Numbered from the stretch's first letter, positions 6,448-13,506 are shown. The stretch is DNA of 13,923 nt from Actinotalea sp. (GCA_014360395.1 JACIXM010000167.1:1-13923), one strand, 5' to 3'. The notes: generated by a model from the letters alone, not told the origin. Numbers and translations are program-made.

Positions 6448-7815
6448 TCACTGCGCGCGGCGCCCCGCCCAGGACAGCAGCGCGAACCCGCCCGCCACGA
6501 GCCCCAGCTCCGCGGCCGGCACGCCCGCCACCGTCGGCAGCACTCCGTCCGTGCCGCCGAACCCGAGCCCCGCGAGCCCGCCGACGCAGGCGACGACCCC
6601 GGCGCCCACCACCCGGGCCGACGGCGTCTCCCCTGCCGAGGGCGCCGACCTCCGTTCCGAGCGGCCCGCGACCGCCACGATCGCCGCCAGCAGCACCGCG
6701 AGCACCGCGAACCAGGGCGGACGCAGCCACCACCACTGCGCCGAGCCGACGGCCGGTTCGGGGAACAGGCCCGTCGCGACGAGGGCGGCTCCGGCCACGA
6801 CCACGGGCACCATGTGCCACAGGTAGAGGGTGAAGGCGACGCCGTTGACGGCGACGACCCCGATCCAGACCCGTCGGCGGGTGAGCCACCGGTCGGCGAC
6901 GGGACGCAGCAGCAGCAGGACGCCGGTCTGCCCCGCGGCCAGCGCCAGGAGCGCGAGGGTCGGCGGGGCGGTGTTCGTCAGATCGGGGGGCGGCGCCGCC
7001 CCGACCATCGTCACGCCGTACGGCCCCCACGCGGTGAGGACGACGGCGGTCAGCAGGCCGCCAGCTGCCAGGGTCACGGCGGGTGCGCGCGTGCGGGTGA
7101 GCGTCCCGTCCCGCCACGCCGCCCCGAGCTGATGCATCGCCACCCAGGCGAGCAGGTAGCTCGCGGCGGCGGCGTCGTCGGACCCGGTGAGCACGCGCGC
7201 CGCGTCCCCGGCCGCGACCACGCCGACCAGGGGCAACGTTCCGACGAGGCCCTGGCGGGCGTGCCAGGCCAGGAGCAACGGGGCGAGGCTCACCACCGCG
7301 AGGTAGACGACGAGGAACCACAGGGACAACCCCGCGGCCCACACGGACCGACGCACGACGACGGGGTCGACACCGGCCGCCAGGGCGACGGCGTACCCGC
7401 CCACCAGCGCGGCGAGGAAGATCACGGCGGGGCGCAGCAGCCGCAGCGCCCGAGCGAGCACCCATGCGGGAGCCGTGCCGCCACGTCGTCGGTGGGTGGC
7501 CCAGGACGCCGCGTTGGCGTAGCCGCCGACGAGGAACACGACGGGCATCACCTGGAAGAGCCAGGTGAGCGGGTGGGTCCAGCTGAGCTCGTCGAGGACG
7601 TTGACCCCGTCCAGTCGGCCGTCCTCGACCGTCACGGCCGAGACGAGCCAGTGGCCGAGCACGACGGTGAGGATCGCCGCGGCCCGCAACAGGTCCACGT
7701 ACCGGTCCCGGTGTGCCGGGGTGGCGTCGGCGAGGTCCCGCAGGCTGGTCCGGCCGGGGGCGCCGCGCGGTGGCGCGTCGTCGTCCGGGCCGTCGTGTGC
7801 GCGGGACGTCGACAC
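6448..7815 (-). CDS. Acyltransferase 3 family integral membrane protein
   Basis: 455 residues. A polar N-terminal tail of about 37 residues is followed by the family's first motif RYVDLLRAAAILTVVLGHWL (38-57), with the conserved Arg/Asp and the likely catalytic His at 55. MPVVFLVGGYANAASW (90-105) is the equivalent of the FFxxSG block. About ten helices follow. Members transfer acetyl, succinyl or other acyl groups onto sugars, polysaccharides, lipids or antibiotics at the membrane. The substrate here cannot be read from sequence, and no glycan genes are adjacent. I preferred the GTG at 7815 because GGGGAGGA lies 4 bases upstream. An ATG 14 codons earlier (7857) is possible but has no such site. 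The last roughly 80 residues carry extra hydrophobic segments beyond the core domain. Confidence 0.85.
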   Translation of the reverse strand: MSTSRAHDGPDDDAPPRGAPGRTSLRDLADATPAHRDRYVDLLRAAAILTVVLGHWLVSAVTVEDGRLDGVNVLDELSWTHPLTWLFQVMPVVFLVGGYANAASWATHRRRGGTAPAWVLARALRLLRPAVIFLAALVGGYAVALAAGVDPVVVRRSVWAAGLSLWFLVVYLAVVSLAPLLLAWHARQGLVGTLPLVGVVAAGDAARVLTGSDDAAAASYLLAWVAMHQLGAAWRDGTLTRTRAPAVTLAAGGLLTAVVLTAWGPYGVTMVGAAPPPDLTNTAPPTLALLALAAGQTGVLLLLRPVADRWLTRRRVWIGVVAVNGVAFTLYLWHMVPVVVAGAALVATGLFPEPAVGSAQWWWLRPPWFAVLAVLLAAIVAVAGRSERRSAPSAGETPSARVVGAGVVACVGGLAGLGFGGTDGVLPTVAGVPAAELGLVAGGFALLSWAGRRAQ

Positions 7816-7890
7816 CAGTCCTCCCCGGGCCGCCGAGCAGATGGACACTGCTGCCACGCTAACCCGCGGTGACGGCCGAGGCCCGGATGC

Positions 7891-7917
7891 GGCGACGGGG
7901 AAGCTCCCCTCGTCGCC
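7891..7917. terminator. Bulged hairpin upstream of the acyltransferase gene
   Basis: GGCGAC-GGGGA (7891-7901) pairs with TCCCC (7905-7909) and, after a 2-base bulge, GTCGCC (7912-7917), around a 3-base loop. It lies 75 bases upstream of the acyltransferase start and downstream of tmRNA on the same strand. It could be a second tmRNA terminator or a leader structure. Otherwise the 7816-8046 gap holds no gene that I can support. Confidence 0.35.
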
Positions 7918-7967
7918 GACGGGTCAGGACGTGCAGAGCAGATGCGGTGTCCCGGTCGGGACAGCAC

Positions 7968-7999
7968 TGAGGCCCGCCCCCAGGCGGGGACGGGCCTCA
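7968..7999 (-). terminator. Probable tmRNA terminator hairpin
   Basis: A 9-bp perfect outer stem (TGAGGCCCG at 7968-7976, CGGGCCTCA at 7991-7999) continues, after a single bulged A, into a 4-bp CCCC/GGGG inner stem with a 5-base loop. It lies about 50 bases downstream of the tmRNA 3' end. There is no T-tract on the minus strand, as often in this phylum. Confidence 0.6.
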
Positions 8000-8000
8000 A

Positions 8001-8037
8001 CGCAATCTACGAAGAGCATCTTCGCAATCTACGAAGA
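8001..8037. repeat. Two tandem copies of CGCAATCTACGAAGA, 22-bp period
   Basis: Identical 15-base copies at 8001-8015 and 8023-8037 lie between the tmRNA 3' end and its terminator. The flanking letters allow two competing hairpins that share one arm. CGAAGA (8010-8015) can pair with TCTTCG (8019-8024), or TCTTCG (8019-8024) can pair with CGAAGA (8032-8037) over a 7-base loop. The stretch is noticeably less GC-rich than its surroundings. Confidence 0.7.
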
Positions 8038-8046
8038 CCTCCGGGG

Positions 8047-8414
8047 GGGTGGAGGTGGCGGGAATCGAACCCGCGTCCGACGGCAGTGAAACAGGGCTTC
8101 TCCGGGTGCAGTCTGCTGACGATTTTCTCGGCCCCAGCGATCACGCAGACAAGTCGCTGACGGGCTCAGTCACCTGGGTGTCGCGGCAGTCCCGGTGACG
8201 TGGACTGCAGCCAGTGGCTTCCTAGATGACGCCAGGAACTGAGACGGAAGCTAGCTCAGGCTGACGGACTTCGAGGCTCGCTCAGGCGGCGAGGGCGAAG
8301 TCGGTGCGCTTGGAATCGGCACCTATTGGTTTGCATGGAGCGTTGACGAGATGACCATGCATCCTCGACCCGCTTCCCCTGGATCGACGACCGTCGTCGA
8401 AACCGATCACCCCC
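8047..8414 (-). ncRNA. ssrA: tmRNA (10Sa RNA)
   Basis: One-piece tmRNA that rescues stalled ribosomes with SmpB and tags the nascent protein for proteolysis. The 5' end GGGGGUG (8414-8408) pairs with CACCUCC (8057-8051) as the 7-bp acceptor stem, leaving discriminator A at 8050. A T-arm GCGGG-UUCGAUU-CCCGC lies next to it, and GGUUUCGAC follows the 5' acceptor strand, as in bacterial tmRNAs. The reading frame is 8320-8285, giving ADSKRTDFALAA with TGA at 8284-8282. It follows AAUAGGU, equivalent to the E. coli AUAGUC-GCA resume context. The tag resembles the mycobacterial ADSHQRDYALAA. The bases after the discriminator read CCC rather than CCA, so the last A must be added after transcription. 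smpB lies on the same strand about 1.2 kb upstream. Confidence 0.97.
8285..8320 (-). other. tmRNA-encoded proteolysis tag ADSKRTDFALAA
   Basis: Twelve codons starting GCC GAT TCC and ending GCC GCC, followed by TGA. The C-terminal ALAA is the degron recognised by ClpXP/FtsH-type proteases in known systems. It is not a free-standing gene, since no start codon belongs to it. Confidence 0.92.
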
Positions 8415-8465
8415 TGTGCAGTTGTCAACCACTCGCGAGGCCACGAGGCCGCGACGAGCAGGTCC

Positions 8466-8494
8466 ATCGTAGGTCAGAACCGGTGGACGGTCAC
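8466..8494 (-). promoter_or_regulatory. Candidate tmRNA promoter (GTGACC-17-TACGAT)
   Basis: On the minus strand GTGACC (8494-8489, 4/6 match to TTGACA) is separated by exactly 17 bases from TACGAT (8471-8466, 4/6 match to TATAAT). Transcription would start near 8459 and give a precursor with about 45 extra 5' bases, to be trimmed by RNase P at 8414. The rest of the gap up to 8551 shows nothing else. Confidence 0.45.
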
Positions 8495-8551
8495 CCGTAT
8501 TCCGCGGCGTCGGGCACCCCGGTCGCCTCCCCGCGCCAGCAGGAAGCAGCG

Positions 8552-9529
8552 CTACTGCCCTTCACTGCGTCCGCGGCGCCAGTAGCCCATGAAGGCGACG
8601 TTGCGTCGGTCGACCCCGACCTCGCTGACCAGGTAGCGGCGCAGCGACCGGACGACGGCGGCCTCGCCCGCGATCCAGGCGTAGAAGTCGCCCGTGGCGG
8701 GGTCCAGCGGTCGGTCCCACAGCAGCTCGGCGTCGACGTCGACGTCCTCGAGTGCGTCGGGTACCGGGCGGAGGGCGCTGTCGAGGTGGTGCAGGTGTCG
8801 GGGGATCCAGGCGGACAGGGCCTGCTCCAGGAGGACCCCGCGCGGCGCGACGGCTTCCGCGCCGCGCGCCGTGACGCAGCCTGCGTCGCGGGCGAGCCAG
8901 GTGACCTGCGACCGGCCGGGGACCAGGACGTTGAGGATGTCGGCGCCGGTCGGCACCTCGACGAACGCCTGGGCGGTGACCCCCGGGCCCAAGGACTCCA
9001 CGATGCTGCAGATCGCCGGCGCCGCGGTCTCGTCGCCGACCAGGAGCAGGTGCCGTGCCGTGCCGGGGCGCCAGTCCAGCCCCGCGGTCGGGTCGGCGGA
9101 GCGGGCGTCGGGTCCGACGACGACGACGCGGTCGCCGACGGCGGCCCGGCGCAGCCACGCGACGGCCGGGCCGTCCGGGTGCTCGGGATCCGGGTCGTGC
9201 AGGACCATGTCGACGTCGAGCTCGCGGCGGTCGGGCCGCACGGACCGGATCGTGTAGGTGCGCACCGGCGTGCGCTCGTCATCCGGCAGCGCCCGCCAGC
9301 GCTGGTACCAGGTGCCGGACAGGATCGTCTCGTGGTCGTCGGCGCCGACGTCGCACGGCAGTCCGCCCGCCGGCGGGAAGAGGATCTTGATCCGCTGGTC
9401 CAGGCCGGCCGTCCCGAGGCAGCCGAAATCCTCGCCGGTGAACGTGACCCGGACGAAGTGCGGCGACAGCGGGAGGACCCGCTGCACGGTGGCCTCGTAG
9501 GGGCGGTAGGCGGGGTAAGCCCGCGCCAT
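8552..9529 (-). CDS. Siderophore-interacting protein, NAD(P)H/FAD ferric-siderophore reductase family
   Basis: 325 residues, cytoplasmic. It belongs to the SIP/ViuB/YqjH family that reduces ferric siderophores to release iron. An N-terminal FAD-binding barrel (about 8-140) carries the flavin motif RTYTIR (90-95) and a DMVLHDPDPEHPDGPAVAWL segment (107-126). The C-terminal SIP/NAD(P)H domain (about 150-322) has HLLLVGDETAAPAI (160-173), DFYAWIAGEAAVVRSLRRYL (281-300) and the terminal GYWRRG (315-320). I chose the ATG at 9529 because AGGCGA lies 4 bases upstream. A GTG at 9553 would put the start inside the iron operator. The operator at 9547-9565 predicts repression when iron is plentiful. The gene stands between smpB and ssrA with its own promoter, so it is probably unrelated to trans-translation. 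No siderophore transport genes are adjacent. Confidence 0.93.
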   Translation of the reverse strand: MARAYPAYRPYEATVQRVLPLSPHFVRVTFTGEDFGCLGTAGLDQRIKILFPPAGGLPCDVGADDHETILSGTWYQRWRALPDDERTPVRTYTIRSVRPDRRELDVDMVLHDPDPEHPDGPAVAWLRRAAVGDRVVVVGPDARSADPTAGLDWRPGTARHLLLVGDETAAPAICSIVESLGPGVTAQAFVEVPTGADILNVLVPGRSQVTWLARDAGCVTARGAEAVAPRGVLLEQALSAWIPRHLHHLDSALRPVPDALEDVDVDAELLWDRPLDPATGDFYAWIAGEAAVVRSLRRYLVSEVGVDRRNVAFMGYWRRGRSEGQ

Positions 9530-9546
9530 GGTCGCCTGGACGCGAG

Positions 9547-9565
9547 TTAGCACAGCCTTACCTTA
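9547..9565. promoter_or_regulatory. DtxR/IdeR-type iron box
   Basis: The 19-base dyad TTAGCACAGCCTTACCTTA matches 14 of 19 positions of the classic DtxR box TTAGGTTAGCCTAACCTAA. The matches include the TTAG end, the AGCCT core and the ACCT arm. It lies 18 bases upstream of the siderophore-interacting gene's ATG. It also covers a -10-like TAAGGT (9565-9560 on minus), so a bound repressor would block RNA polymerase. Confidence 0.82.
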
Positions 9566-9566
9566 T

Positions 9567-9595
9567 GAGGCGCCGCCGCGTGCGGCGCAAGCCTC
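9567..9595 (-). terminator. Bulged hairpin downstream of smpB
   Basis: CGCCGC (9571-9576) pairs with GCGGCG (9582-9587) around a 5-base loop. GAGG (9567-9570) pairs with CCTC (9592-9595) across a 4-base bulge. It is about 50 bases past the smpB stop, just before the siderophore gene's promoter, so it can isolate the two genes. A smaller 5-bp hairpin (9640-9652, GCGCC/GGCGC) has the smpB TGA in its loop. Confidence 0.4.
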
Positions 9596-9644
9596 TGTGA
9601 CGCGAGCCACAGTGTGCGGACGGCTCGGGCCGCGCCCCGGCGCC

Positions 9645-10118
9645 TCAGGCGCGCTGCTTGCGCAGGCTCATCGCGGCCTGTGCCTCGCGCAGCTCCTGCC
9701 GCTCGCGCAGCGCGTGCCGCTTGTCGTACTCCTTCTTGCCACGGGCCAGGGCGATCTCGACCTTCGCCCGGCCGTCGGAGAAGTACAGGGCCAGGGGGAC
9801 GATCGTGTGCCCCTTGGCCGACGACTCGCGCTCCAGCTCCTCGATCTGGCGGCGGTGCAGCAGGAGCTTGCGCTTGCGCCGCGGCGCGTGGTTGGTCCAG
9901 GTGCCCTCGGTGTACTCGGGGATGTAGACGTTCTCCAGCCAGGCCTCCCCGCGGTCCACGGCCACGAAGCCGTCCACGATGGACGCCCGGCCGGCGCGCA
10001 GCGCCTTGACCTCGGTCCCGGTCAGCACGATGCCCGCCTCGAACGTCTCGTCGATGTGGAAGTCGTGCCGCGCCTTCTTGTTGGACGCGACGAGCTTGCG
10101 TCCCGTCTCCTTGGCCAT
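9645..10118 (-). CDS. smpB: SsrA-binding protein SmpB
   Basis: 157 residues, the usual length. SmpB binds the tRNA-like end of tmRNA and delivers it to ribosomes stalled without a stop codon. Family hallmarks are clear: NKKARHDF (13-20), [28 protein letters not shown] (24-51), [15 protein letters not shown] (60-74), [16 protein letters not shown] (77-92), [30 protein letters not shown] (105-134) and a basic C-terminal tail. That tail is the part known to enter the empty mRNA channel. The ATG at 10118 gives [20 protein letters not shown], the standard N-terminus; an in-frame extension to 10160 is not conserved-looking. No Shine-Dalgarno is seen and a TAGGCT hexamer ends 7 bases upstream, so a leaderless transcript is likely. 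Gene order ftsE-ftsX-(peptidase)-smpB is common in actinobacteria. Confidence 0.98.
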   Translation of the reverse strand: MAKETGRKLVASNKKARHDFHIDETFEAGIVLTGTEVKALRAGRASIVDGFVAVDRGEAWLENVYIPEYTEGTWTNHAPRRKRKLLLHRRQIEELERESSAKGHTIVPLALYFSDGRAKVEIALARGKKEYDKRHALRERQELREAQAAMSLRKQRA

Positions 10119-10125
10119 GCGGGCC

Positions 10126-10131
10126 AGCCTA
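10126..10131 (-). promoter_or_regulatory. Candidate -10 hexamer (TAGGCT) for smpB
   Basis: TAGGCT fits TAnnnT and ends 7 bases before the smpB ATG, predicting initiation at or beside the start codon. No clear -35 is visible at 17 bases upstream, where the 10134-10153 hairpin lies instead. Confidence 0.35.
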
Positions 10132-10133
10132 AC

Positions 10134-10153
10134 GACCGGCGCCGGGGCCGGTC
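10134..10153. terminator. Hairpin between the M23 peptidase gene and smpB
   Basis: A 7-bp perfect stem (GACCGGC at 10134-10140, GCCGGTC at 10147-10153) closes a 6-base loop, 32 bases past the peptidase stop. It could terminate or attenuate the ftsEX-peptidase transcript before smpB. Confidence 0.45.
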
Positions 10154-10185
10154 GCCGCAATACCCGGCACCCGGCCGGCGTGCGC

Positions 10186-11709
10186 TCAACGGGAGATCAT
10201 CGGCCAGGGGTCGACGGTGCCGCCGTTGACGTACGCCTCGAAGTGCAGGTGGCACGCCGACGACGTCCCCGTGTTGCCGGAGTACCCGAGGAGCTGGCCG
10301 CGGGACACGGTCTGCCCGGCCCGCACGGAGAAGCTCGACAGGTGGTTGTAGCTCGACATGAGCGAGCTGCTGTTCCAGTACCCGTGGTTGACCATGACCT
10401 GGTTCCCGAAGCCGCCGCGGTACCGGGCCCACACGACCTCTCCGGACATCGCGGCGTAGATCGGGGTGCCGCACCACGTGCGCAGGTCCACGCCGGCGTG
10501 CAGGCGCCAGTACCCCAGCACCGGGTGCAGGCGGTTGCCGTAGTCCGAGGTCTTGTAGATCGGCTCGATGCTGGTCGGGTTGGTGAACGGCCGGCTGGGG
10601 GTGGACGCCGGCGGGGGAGCGGGCGCGGGTGCCGGTGCCGGTGCGGCGCTGCCACCGGAGCTGCCACCGGAGCTCCGGCGGCTGGCGGCCTCCTCGCGGG
10701 CGCGCCGCTCCGCCTCCTGCTGCGCCTTGCGCTGCGCCTCCTCGCGGGCGCGCCGCTCGGCCTCCTCGCGCTTGCGCTGCTCCTCGAGGATCCGCTGCCG
10801 CTCCGCCTCCTGGGCGGCGATGATCTCCTTGAGCTCCGTCTGGAGCTGTTCACGCTGCTGCTCGAGCTCCGCGCGGCGGGCGAGCTGCTCGGCCCGCTTG
10901 GACTCGATGACCGCGATGCGCTCGGTCTCCTGCTGCTGCAGGCGCTCGAGCTCGACCTTGCGGGCCTCGGCCTGGGCCCGGGCCGCCTCGGCCTCGAGCA
11001 CCTTCGCGTCGGCCTCGGCCTTGAGCTCGACGATCTGCTCGCGGACGGCGGTGAGCCGGGCCTGCCGGTTGCGGTTGACCCCGTTGATCTGCTCGAGGTC
11101 GCGCAGCGCCTGGGTCTGCGCGCGCAGCGCCGTGGCGGCGAGCTCGGACTGCTGGACGAACTCGTCGGTGGTACGGGCGTCGAGGACGGCCGACAGCGCC
11201 GACGCCGCCATGTCGCCCTTGTAGGCGTCGCGGGCCATCTGTCCGATGGCGACGCGGATGTCCTCGGCCCGGCCGGCGTCGGCCTCGATCTGGCCGGTGA
11301 TCGTGGTCTCCTGCTCCTCGGCGACCGTGAGCCGTTCGGCGATGAGCTGCGCCTCGAGCTGGAGCTGGGCCAGGAGGGCCTCCGCCGCGGCGAGCTCCGC
11401 CTCGGCGCCCGGGATCCGCGCCTGGATGTCCTCCAGCTCCCGCTGCGCCTGGAGCAGCTCGGCGTCGGTGTCCTCCAGGTCCGCGTGCACGCCCTCGAGC
11501 TCGCCCTGGTTCGCCCGCTGCTGCTGCTCGGTGGTGCGTCGTTGGTCCTCGAGGCGGTCGAGGTCGTCCGCCGTCGCCGGCAGCGTGCTCCCGGCGAGCA
11601 GGCCGAGGCCGAGCAGCGCGACGACGACGCGCCGCAGCGTCGTGCGCGCGCCGGCGCCCGGGGCGCGGGCGGGACCGGTGGGACGGGGCGGCGTCGTCGG
11701 GGTGGGCAT
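10186..11709 (-). CDS. Exported coiled-coil M23 family peptidoglycan endopeptidase (EnvC/RipC-like position)
   Basis: 507 residues. Signal peptide: basic ARTTLRR, hydrophobic core 28-42, likely cleavage after ATA at 47. Long coiled coil follows in two parts (about 48-160 and 185-345), with the hinge-like segment [18 protein letters not shown] (155-172). Then a Gly/Ser and Ala/Pro linker (346-372) and an M23 metallopeptidase domain (about 380-507). Zinc ligands are H404 and D408 (LHAGVDL) and H489, with H487 as partner in CHLHFE, so the enzyme should be active, unlike degenerate EnvC. Two cysteines (C413, C486) flank the metal site and could form a disulfide. It lies 5 bases after ftsX in the same operon, so FtsEX probably positions and activates it to split septal peptidoglycan. 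The ATG is set by AGG at -8 to -6 and the signal peptide; the open frame upstream overlaps ftsX and is not protein-like. Confidence 0.92.
   Translation of the reverse strand: MPTPTTPPRPTGPARAPGAGARTTLRRVVVALLGLGLLAGSTLPATADDLDRLEDQRRTTEQQQRANQGELEGVHADLEDTDAELLQAQRELEDIQARIPGAEAELAAAEALLAQLQLEAQLIAERLTVAEEQETTITGQIEADAGRAEDIRVAIGQMARDAYKGDMAASALSAVLDARTTDEFVQQSELAATALRAQTQALRDLEQINGVNRNRQARLTAVREQIVELKAEADAKVLEAEAARAQAEARKVELERLQQQETERIAVIESKRAEQLARRAELEQQREQLQTELKEIIAAQEAERQRILEEQRKREEAERRAREEAQRKAQQEAERRAREEAASRRSSGGSSGGSAAPAPAPAPAPPPASTPSRPFTNPTSIEPIYKTSDYGNRLHPVLGYWRLHAGVDLRTWCGTPIYAAMSGEVVWARYRGGFGNQVMVNHGYWNSSSLMSSYNHLSSFSVRAGQTVSRGQLLGYSGNTGTSSACHLHFEAYVNGGTVDPWPMISR
10688..10758 (-). 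repeat. Internal 23-bp repeat in the coiled-coil region
   Basis: The stretches 10688-10710 and 10736-10758 are identical over 23 bases and 48 bases (16 codons) apart. They encode the repeated heptad-like run [10 protein letters not shown] (about residues 316-325 and 332-341). This suggests tandem expansion of the Glu/Arg-rich coiled coil just before the linker. Confidence 0.75.
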
Positions 11710-11714
11710 GGACC

Positions 11715-12629
11715 TCACACCTTCGTGTATCGGCTCAGGGTGACGACCGATGAGATGGCCGCGAGGAGGATGGCGACGGCGACCAGCAGCGGGGCGATCT
11801 GCCACACCGCGTCGGTGCCGATGTAGGGGACGAACTGCACCGACTGCGCGAGCCAGTCCTGGACGAGGTAGGTGACGCCGAACCACAGCCCGGCGACCGC
11901 CAGGGCCGCGCCGATCGTCGCCGCGATCGCCCCCTCGAGCATGAACGGCAGCTGGATGAAGAGGTTCGACGCGCCGACCAGGCGCATGATCCCCGTCTCC
12001 CGGCGGCGGCTCATCGCGGACAGCCGGATCGTCGTCGTGATGAGCAGCACGGCCGACAGCAGCATGATCGCGGCGAGGCCGGCGGCGACGAGGCTGGCGC
12101 GGTTGAGCACCAGGATGAGCGGCTCGATCACCTGCCGCTGGTCGCGCACGACCTCCACGCCCTGGCGCCCGGTGAACACGTCCGAGACCACCTGGTACTG
12201 CTCGGGGTCCACGAGCGCGACGCGGTAGGACGCCTGGAGCTGATCGGCGGTGACGCCCTCGGCCCACCACTCGTCGGCGAACCGCTCCTGGAACGCCTCG
12301 TAGGCGTCGTCCTTGGACTCGAAGTAGACCTGCTGGACGTACGGCTCCAGCGCCTCGCCGCGCAGCTCTTCCCCGATCGCCTCGATCTGCTCCTCGCTGG
12401 CCTCCCCGGCCGCGCACGTCGGCTGCTCGGACTGGTCGGGGCACAGGAAGATCGAGACCTCGACCCGGTCGTACCAGTCGTCCTTCATCTGGTCGACCTG
12501 GATCTGCAGGAGGCCGGCGGCGCCGACGAACGTCAGCGACACGAACGTCACGAGGATGACCGAGACGGTCATGGACAGGTTGCGGCGCAGGCCGATGCCG
12601 AGCTCGGACAGGATGAACTGGAGTCTCAT
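11715..12629 (-). CDS. ftsX: Cell division ABC-type protein FtsX
   Basis: 304 residues with the FtsX topology: a short cytoplasmic N-terminus (MRLQFILSELGIGLRRNLSM), helix 1 at about 21-43, an extracellular domain (about 44-172), then three helices (175-198, 228-252, 277-296). The cytoplasmic loop between helices 2 and 3 carries SRRRETGIMRLVGAS (207-221), the conserved coupling motif that contacts FtsE. The extracellular domain has two Cys (63 and 72) that could pair, and acidic helices that in relatives bind peptidoglycan hydrolases. It starts 10 bases after ftsE and stops 5 bases before the M23 gene, so the three form a tight operon. FtsEX is a mechanotransmitter rather than a transporter: ATP hydrolysis inside changes the outer domain and activates the hydrolase. 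Length matches actinobacterial FtsX. Confidence 0.97.
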   Translation of the reverse strand: MRLQFILSELGIGLRRNLSMTVSVILVTFVSLTFVGAAGLLQIQVDQMKDDWYDRVEVSIFLCPDQSEQPTCAAGEASEEQIEAIGEELRGEALEPYVQQVYFESKDDAYEAFQERFADEWWAEGVTADQLQASYRVALVDPEQYQVVSDVFTGRQGVEVVRDQRQVIEPLILVLNRASLVAAGLAAIMLLSAVLLITTTIRLSAMSRRRETGIMRLVGASNLFIQLPFMLEGAIAATIGAALAVAGLWFGVTYLVQDWLAQSVQFVPYIGTDAVWQIAPLLVAVAILLAAISSVVTLSRYTKV

Positions 12630-12639
12630 GCCGTCCCCC

Positions 12640-13329
12640 TCAGCGGTCCGAGCCGTACACGCCGCGGGACTGGTCGCGGACCATCTGGCCGCTGTCGAGC
12701 TCGATGACGCGCTTGCGCATCTGGTCGACGATCTCGTCGTCGTGCGTGGCCATGACCACCGTGGTGCCGGTGCGGTTGATGCGGTCCAGCAGGCGCATGA
12801 TCCCGACGGAGGTGGTGGGGTCCAGGTTCCCGGTCGGCTCGTCCGCCAGGAGGATCGGCGGGCGGTTGACGAAGGCGCGGGCGACGGCCACGCGCTGCTG
12901 CTCGCCGCCGGACAGCTCGTGCGGGCGGCGCTTCTCCTTGCCGCCCAGGCCGACGAGCTCGAGGGTGTCCGGGACCGTGGTGAGGATGTGGTGCTTGGGC
13001 TTGCCGATGACCTGCAGGGCGAAGGCGACGTTCTCGAAGACCGTCTTGTTCGGCAGCAGGCGGAAGTCCTGGAACACCGCGCCGATCTGGCGGCGCAGGT
13101 GCGGCACCTTCCACGTCGAGAGGGTCGACAGGTCCTTGCCGGCGACGAAGACCCGGCCCGCCGTGGGCCGCTCCTCGCGCAGGACCAGGCGCAGGAAGGT
13201 CGACTTGCCGGAGCCGGAGGCGCCGACGAGGAACACGAACTCCCCGCGCTCGACCTCGAGGTCGACGTCGTCCAGTGCGGGTCGGGCGCCGCGCGCGTAG
13301 ACCTTGGAGACGTTCTCGAAACGGATCAC
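12640..13329 (-). CDS. ftsE: Cell division ATP-binding protein FtsE
   Basis: 229 residues, a single ABC ATPase domain. Walker [10 protein letters not shown] (36-44), Q-loop Q87 (FQDFRLL), signature LSGGEQQ (139-145), Walker [10 protein letters not shown] (159-167), D-loop NLDP (168-171) and switch His 196 (ATHDD) are all intact. The [20 protein letters not shown] context, the [19 protein letters not shown] stretch and the C-terminal [11 protein letters not shown] match actinobacterial FtsE closely. The GTG at 13329 gives the family-typical start [12 protein letters not shown] second GTG at 13359 would add ten residues (PRPRRLAPH) and cannot be excluded, since neither has a good Shine-Dalgarno. 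It is the first gene of the ftsE-ftsX-M23 unit. In many actinobacteria prfB lies just upstream; here a sugar ABC ATPase does. Confidence 0.97.
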   Translation of the reverse strand: MIRFENVSKVYARGARPALDDVDLEVERGEFVFLVGASGSGKSTFLRLVLREERPTAGRVFVAGKDLSTLSTWKVPHLRRQIGAVFQDFRLLPNKTVFENVAFALQVIGKPKHHILTTVPDTLELVGLGGKEKRRPHELSGGEQQRVAVARAFVNRPPILLADEPTGNLDPTTSVGIMRLLDRINRTGTTVVMATHDDEIVDQMRKRVIELDSGQMVRDQSRGVYGSDR

Positions 13330-13402
13330 GTGAGGAGCCAGTCGTCGGGGGCGGGGCACGCCTGACGGGCTCCACGCGCGGCAGCGCGCGCACGGGGCCC
13401 AT

Positions 13403-13429
13403 CAGACCGTTTCGAGAGTAGGCAGACCG
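13403..13429. repeat. CAGACCG direct repeat upstream of ftsE
   Basis: CAGACCG occurs at 13403-13409 and 13423-13429, exactly 20 bp apart (two helical turns), 74-100 bases upstream of the ftsE start. A -10-like TACTCT (13420-13415 on minus) lies between the copies. It may be an operator or chance. Confidence 0.3.
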
Positions 13430-13451
13430 GTGCCGCGGACCGGCGCGTGAC

Positions 13452-13467
13452 ACGCCGGGGACGGCGT
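13452..13467. terminator. Short hairpin between the ABC gene and ftsE
   Basis: A 6-bp stem (ACGCCG at 13452-13457, CGGCGT at 13462-13467) with a GGGA tetraloop. It is a possible second element of the ABC gene's terminator. Confidence 0.3.
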
Positions 13468-13506
13468 CCCGGTCGCGCCACGGCCCTGGGCGCGGCGTCC
13501 CTGCGA

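Noticed and set aside
5647..7872. 741-codon plus-strand frame running from lysG through the acyltransferase region
   Set aside because: It is out of frame with the evident lysG protein and antisense to the acyltransferase. Composition is Arg/Gly/Pro/Ser-rich with no recognisable domain.
8001..8037. Possible CRISPR-like array
   Set aside because: There are only two 15-base copies with a 7-base spacer and no cas genes.
8047..8414. tmRNA as an integration site with a resident mobile element
   Set aside because: No integrase, transposase or phage gene is found nearby, so only the small repeat is noted.
8423..8428. Perfect TTGACA on the minus strand just upstream of tmRNA
   Set aside because: A -10 at 16-18 bases would fall inside the mature tmRNA, and none is there. 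The GTGACC/TACGAT pair upstream is better placed.
8282..8467. Small open frame ending in DFALAA
   Set aside because: It is the tmRNA sequence. Only the last 12 codons are translated, by resumption on tmRNA, not as a free protein.
11710..12444. N-terminal extension of the M23 gene overlapping ftsX
   Set aside because: The signal peptide right after the ATG at 11709 fixes the start. The extension is the out-of-frame shadow of ftsX.
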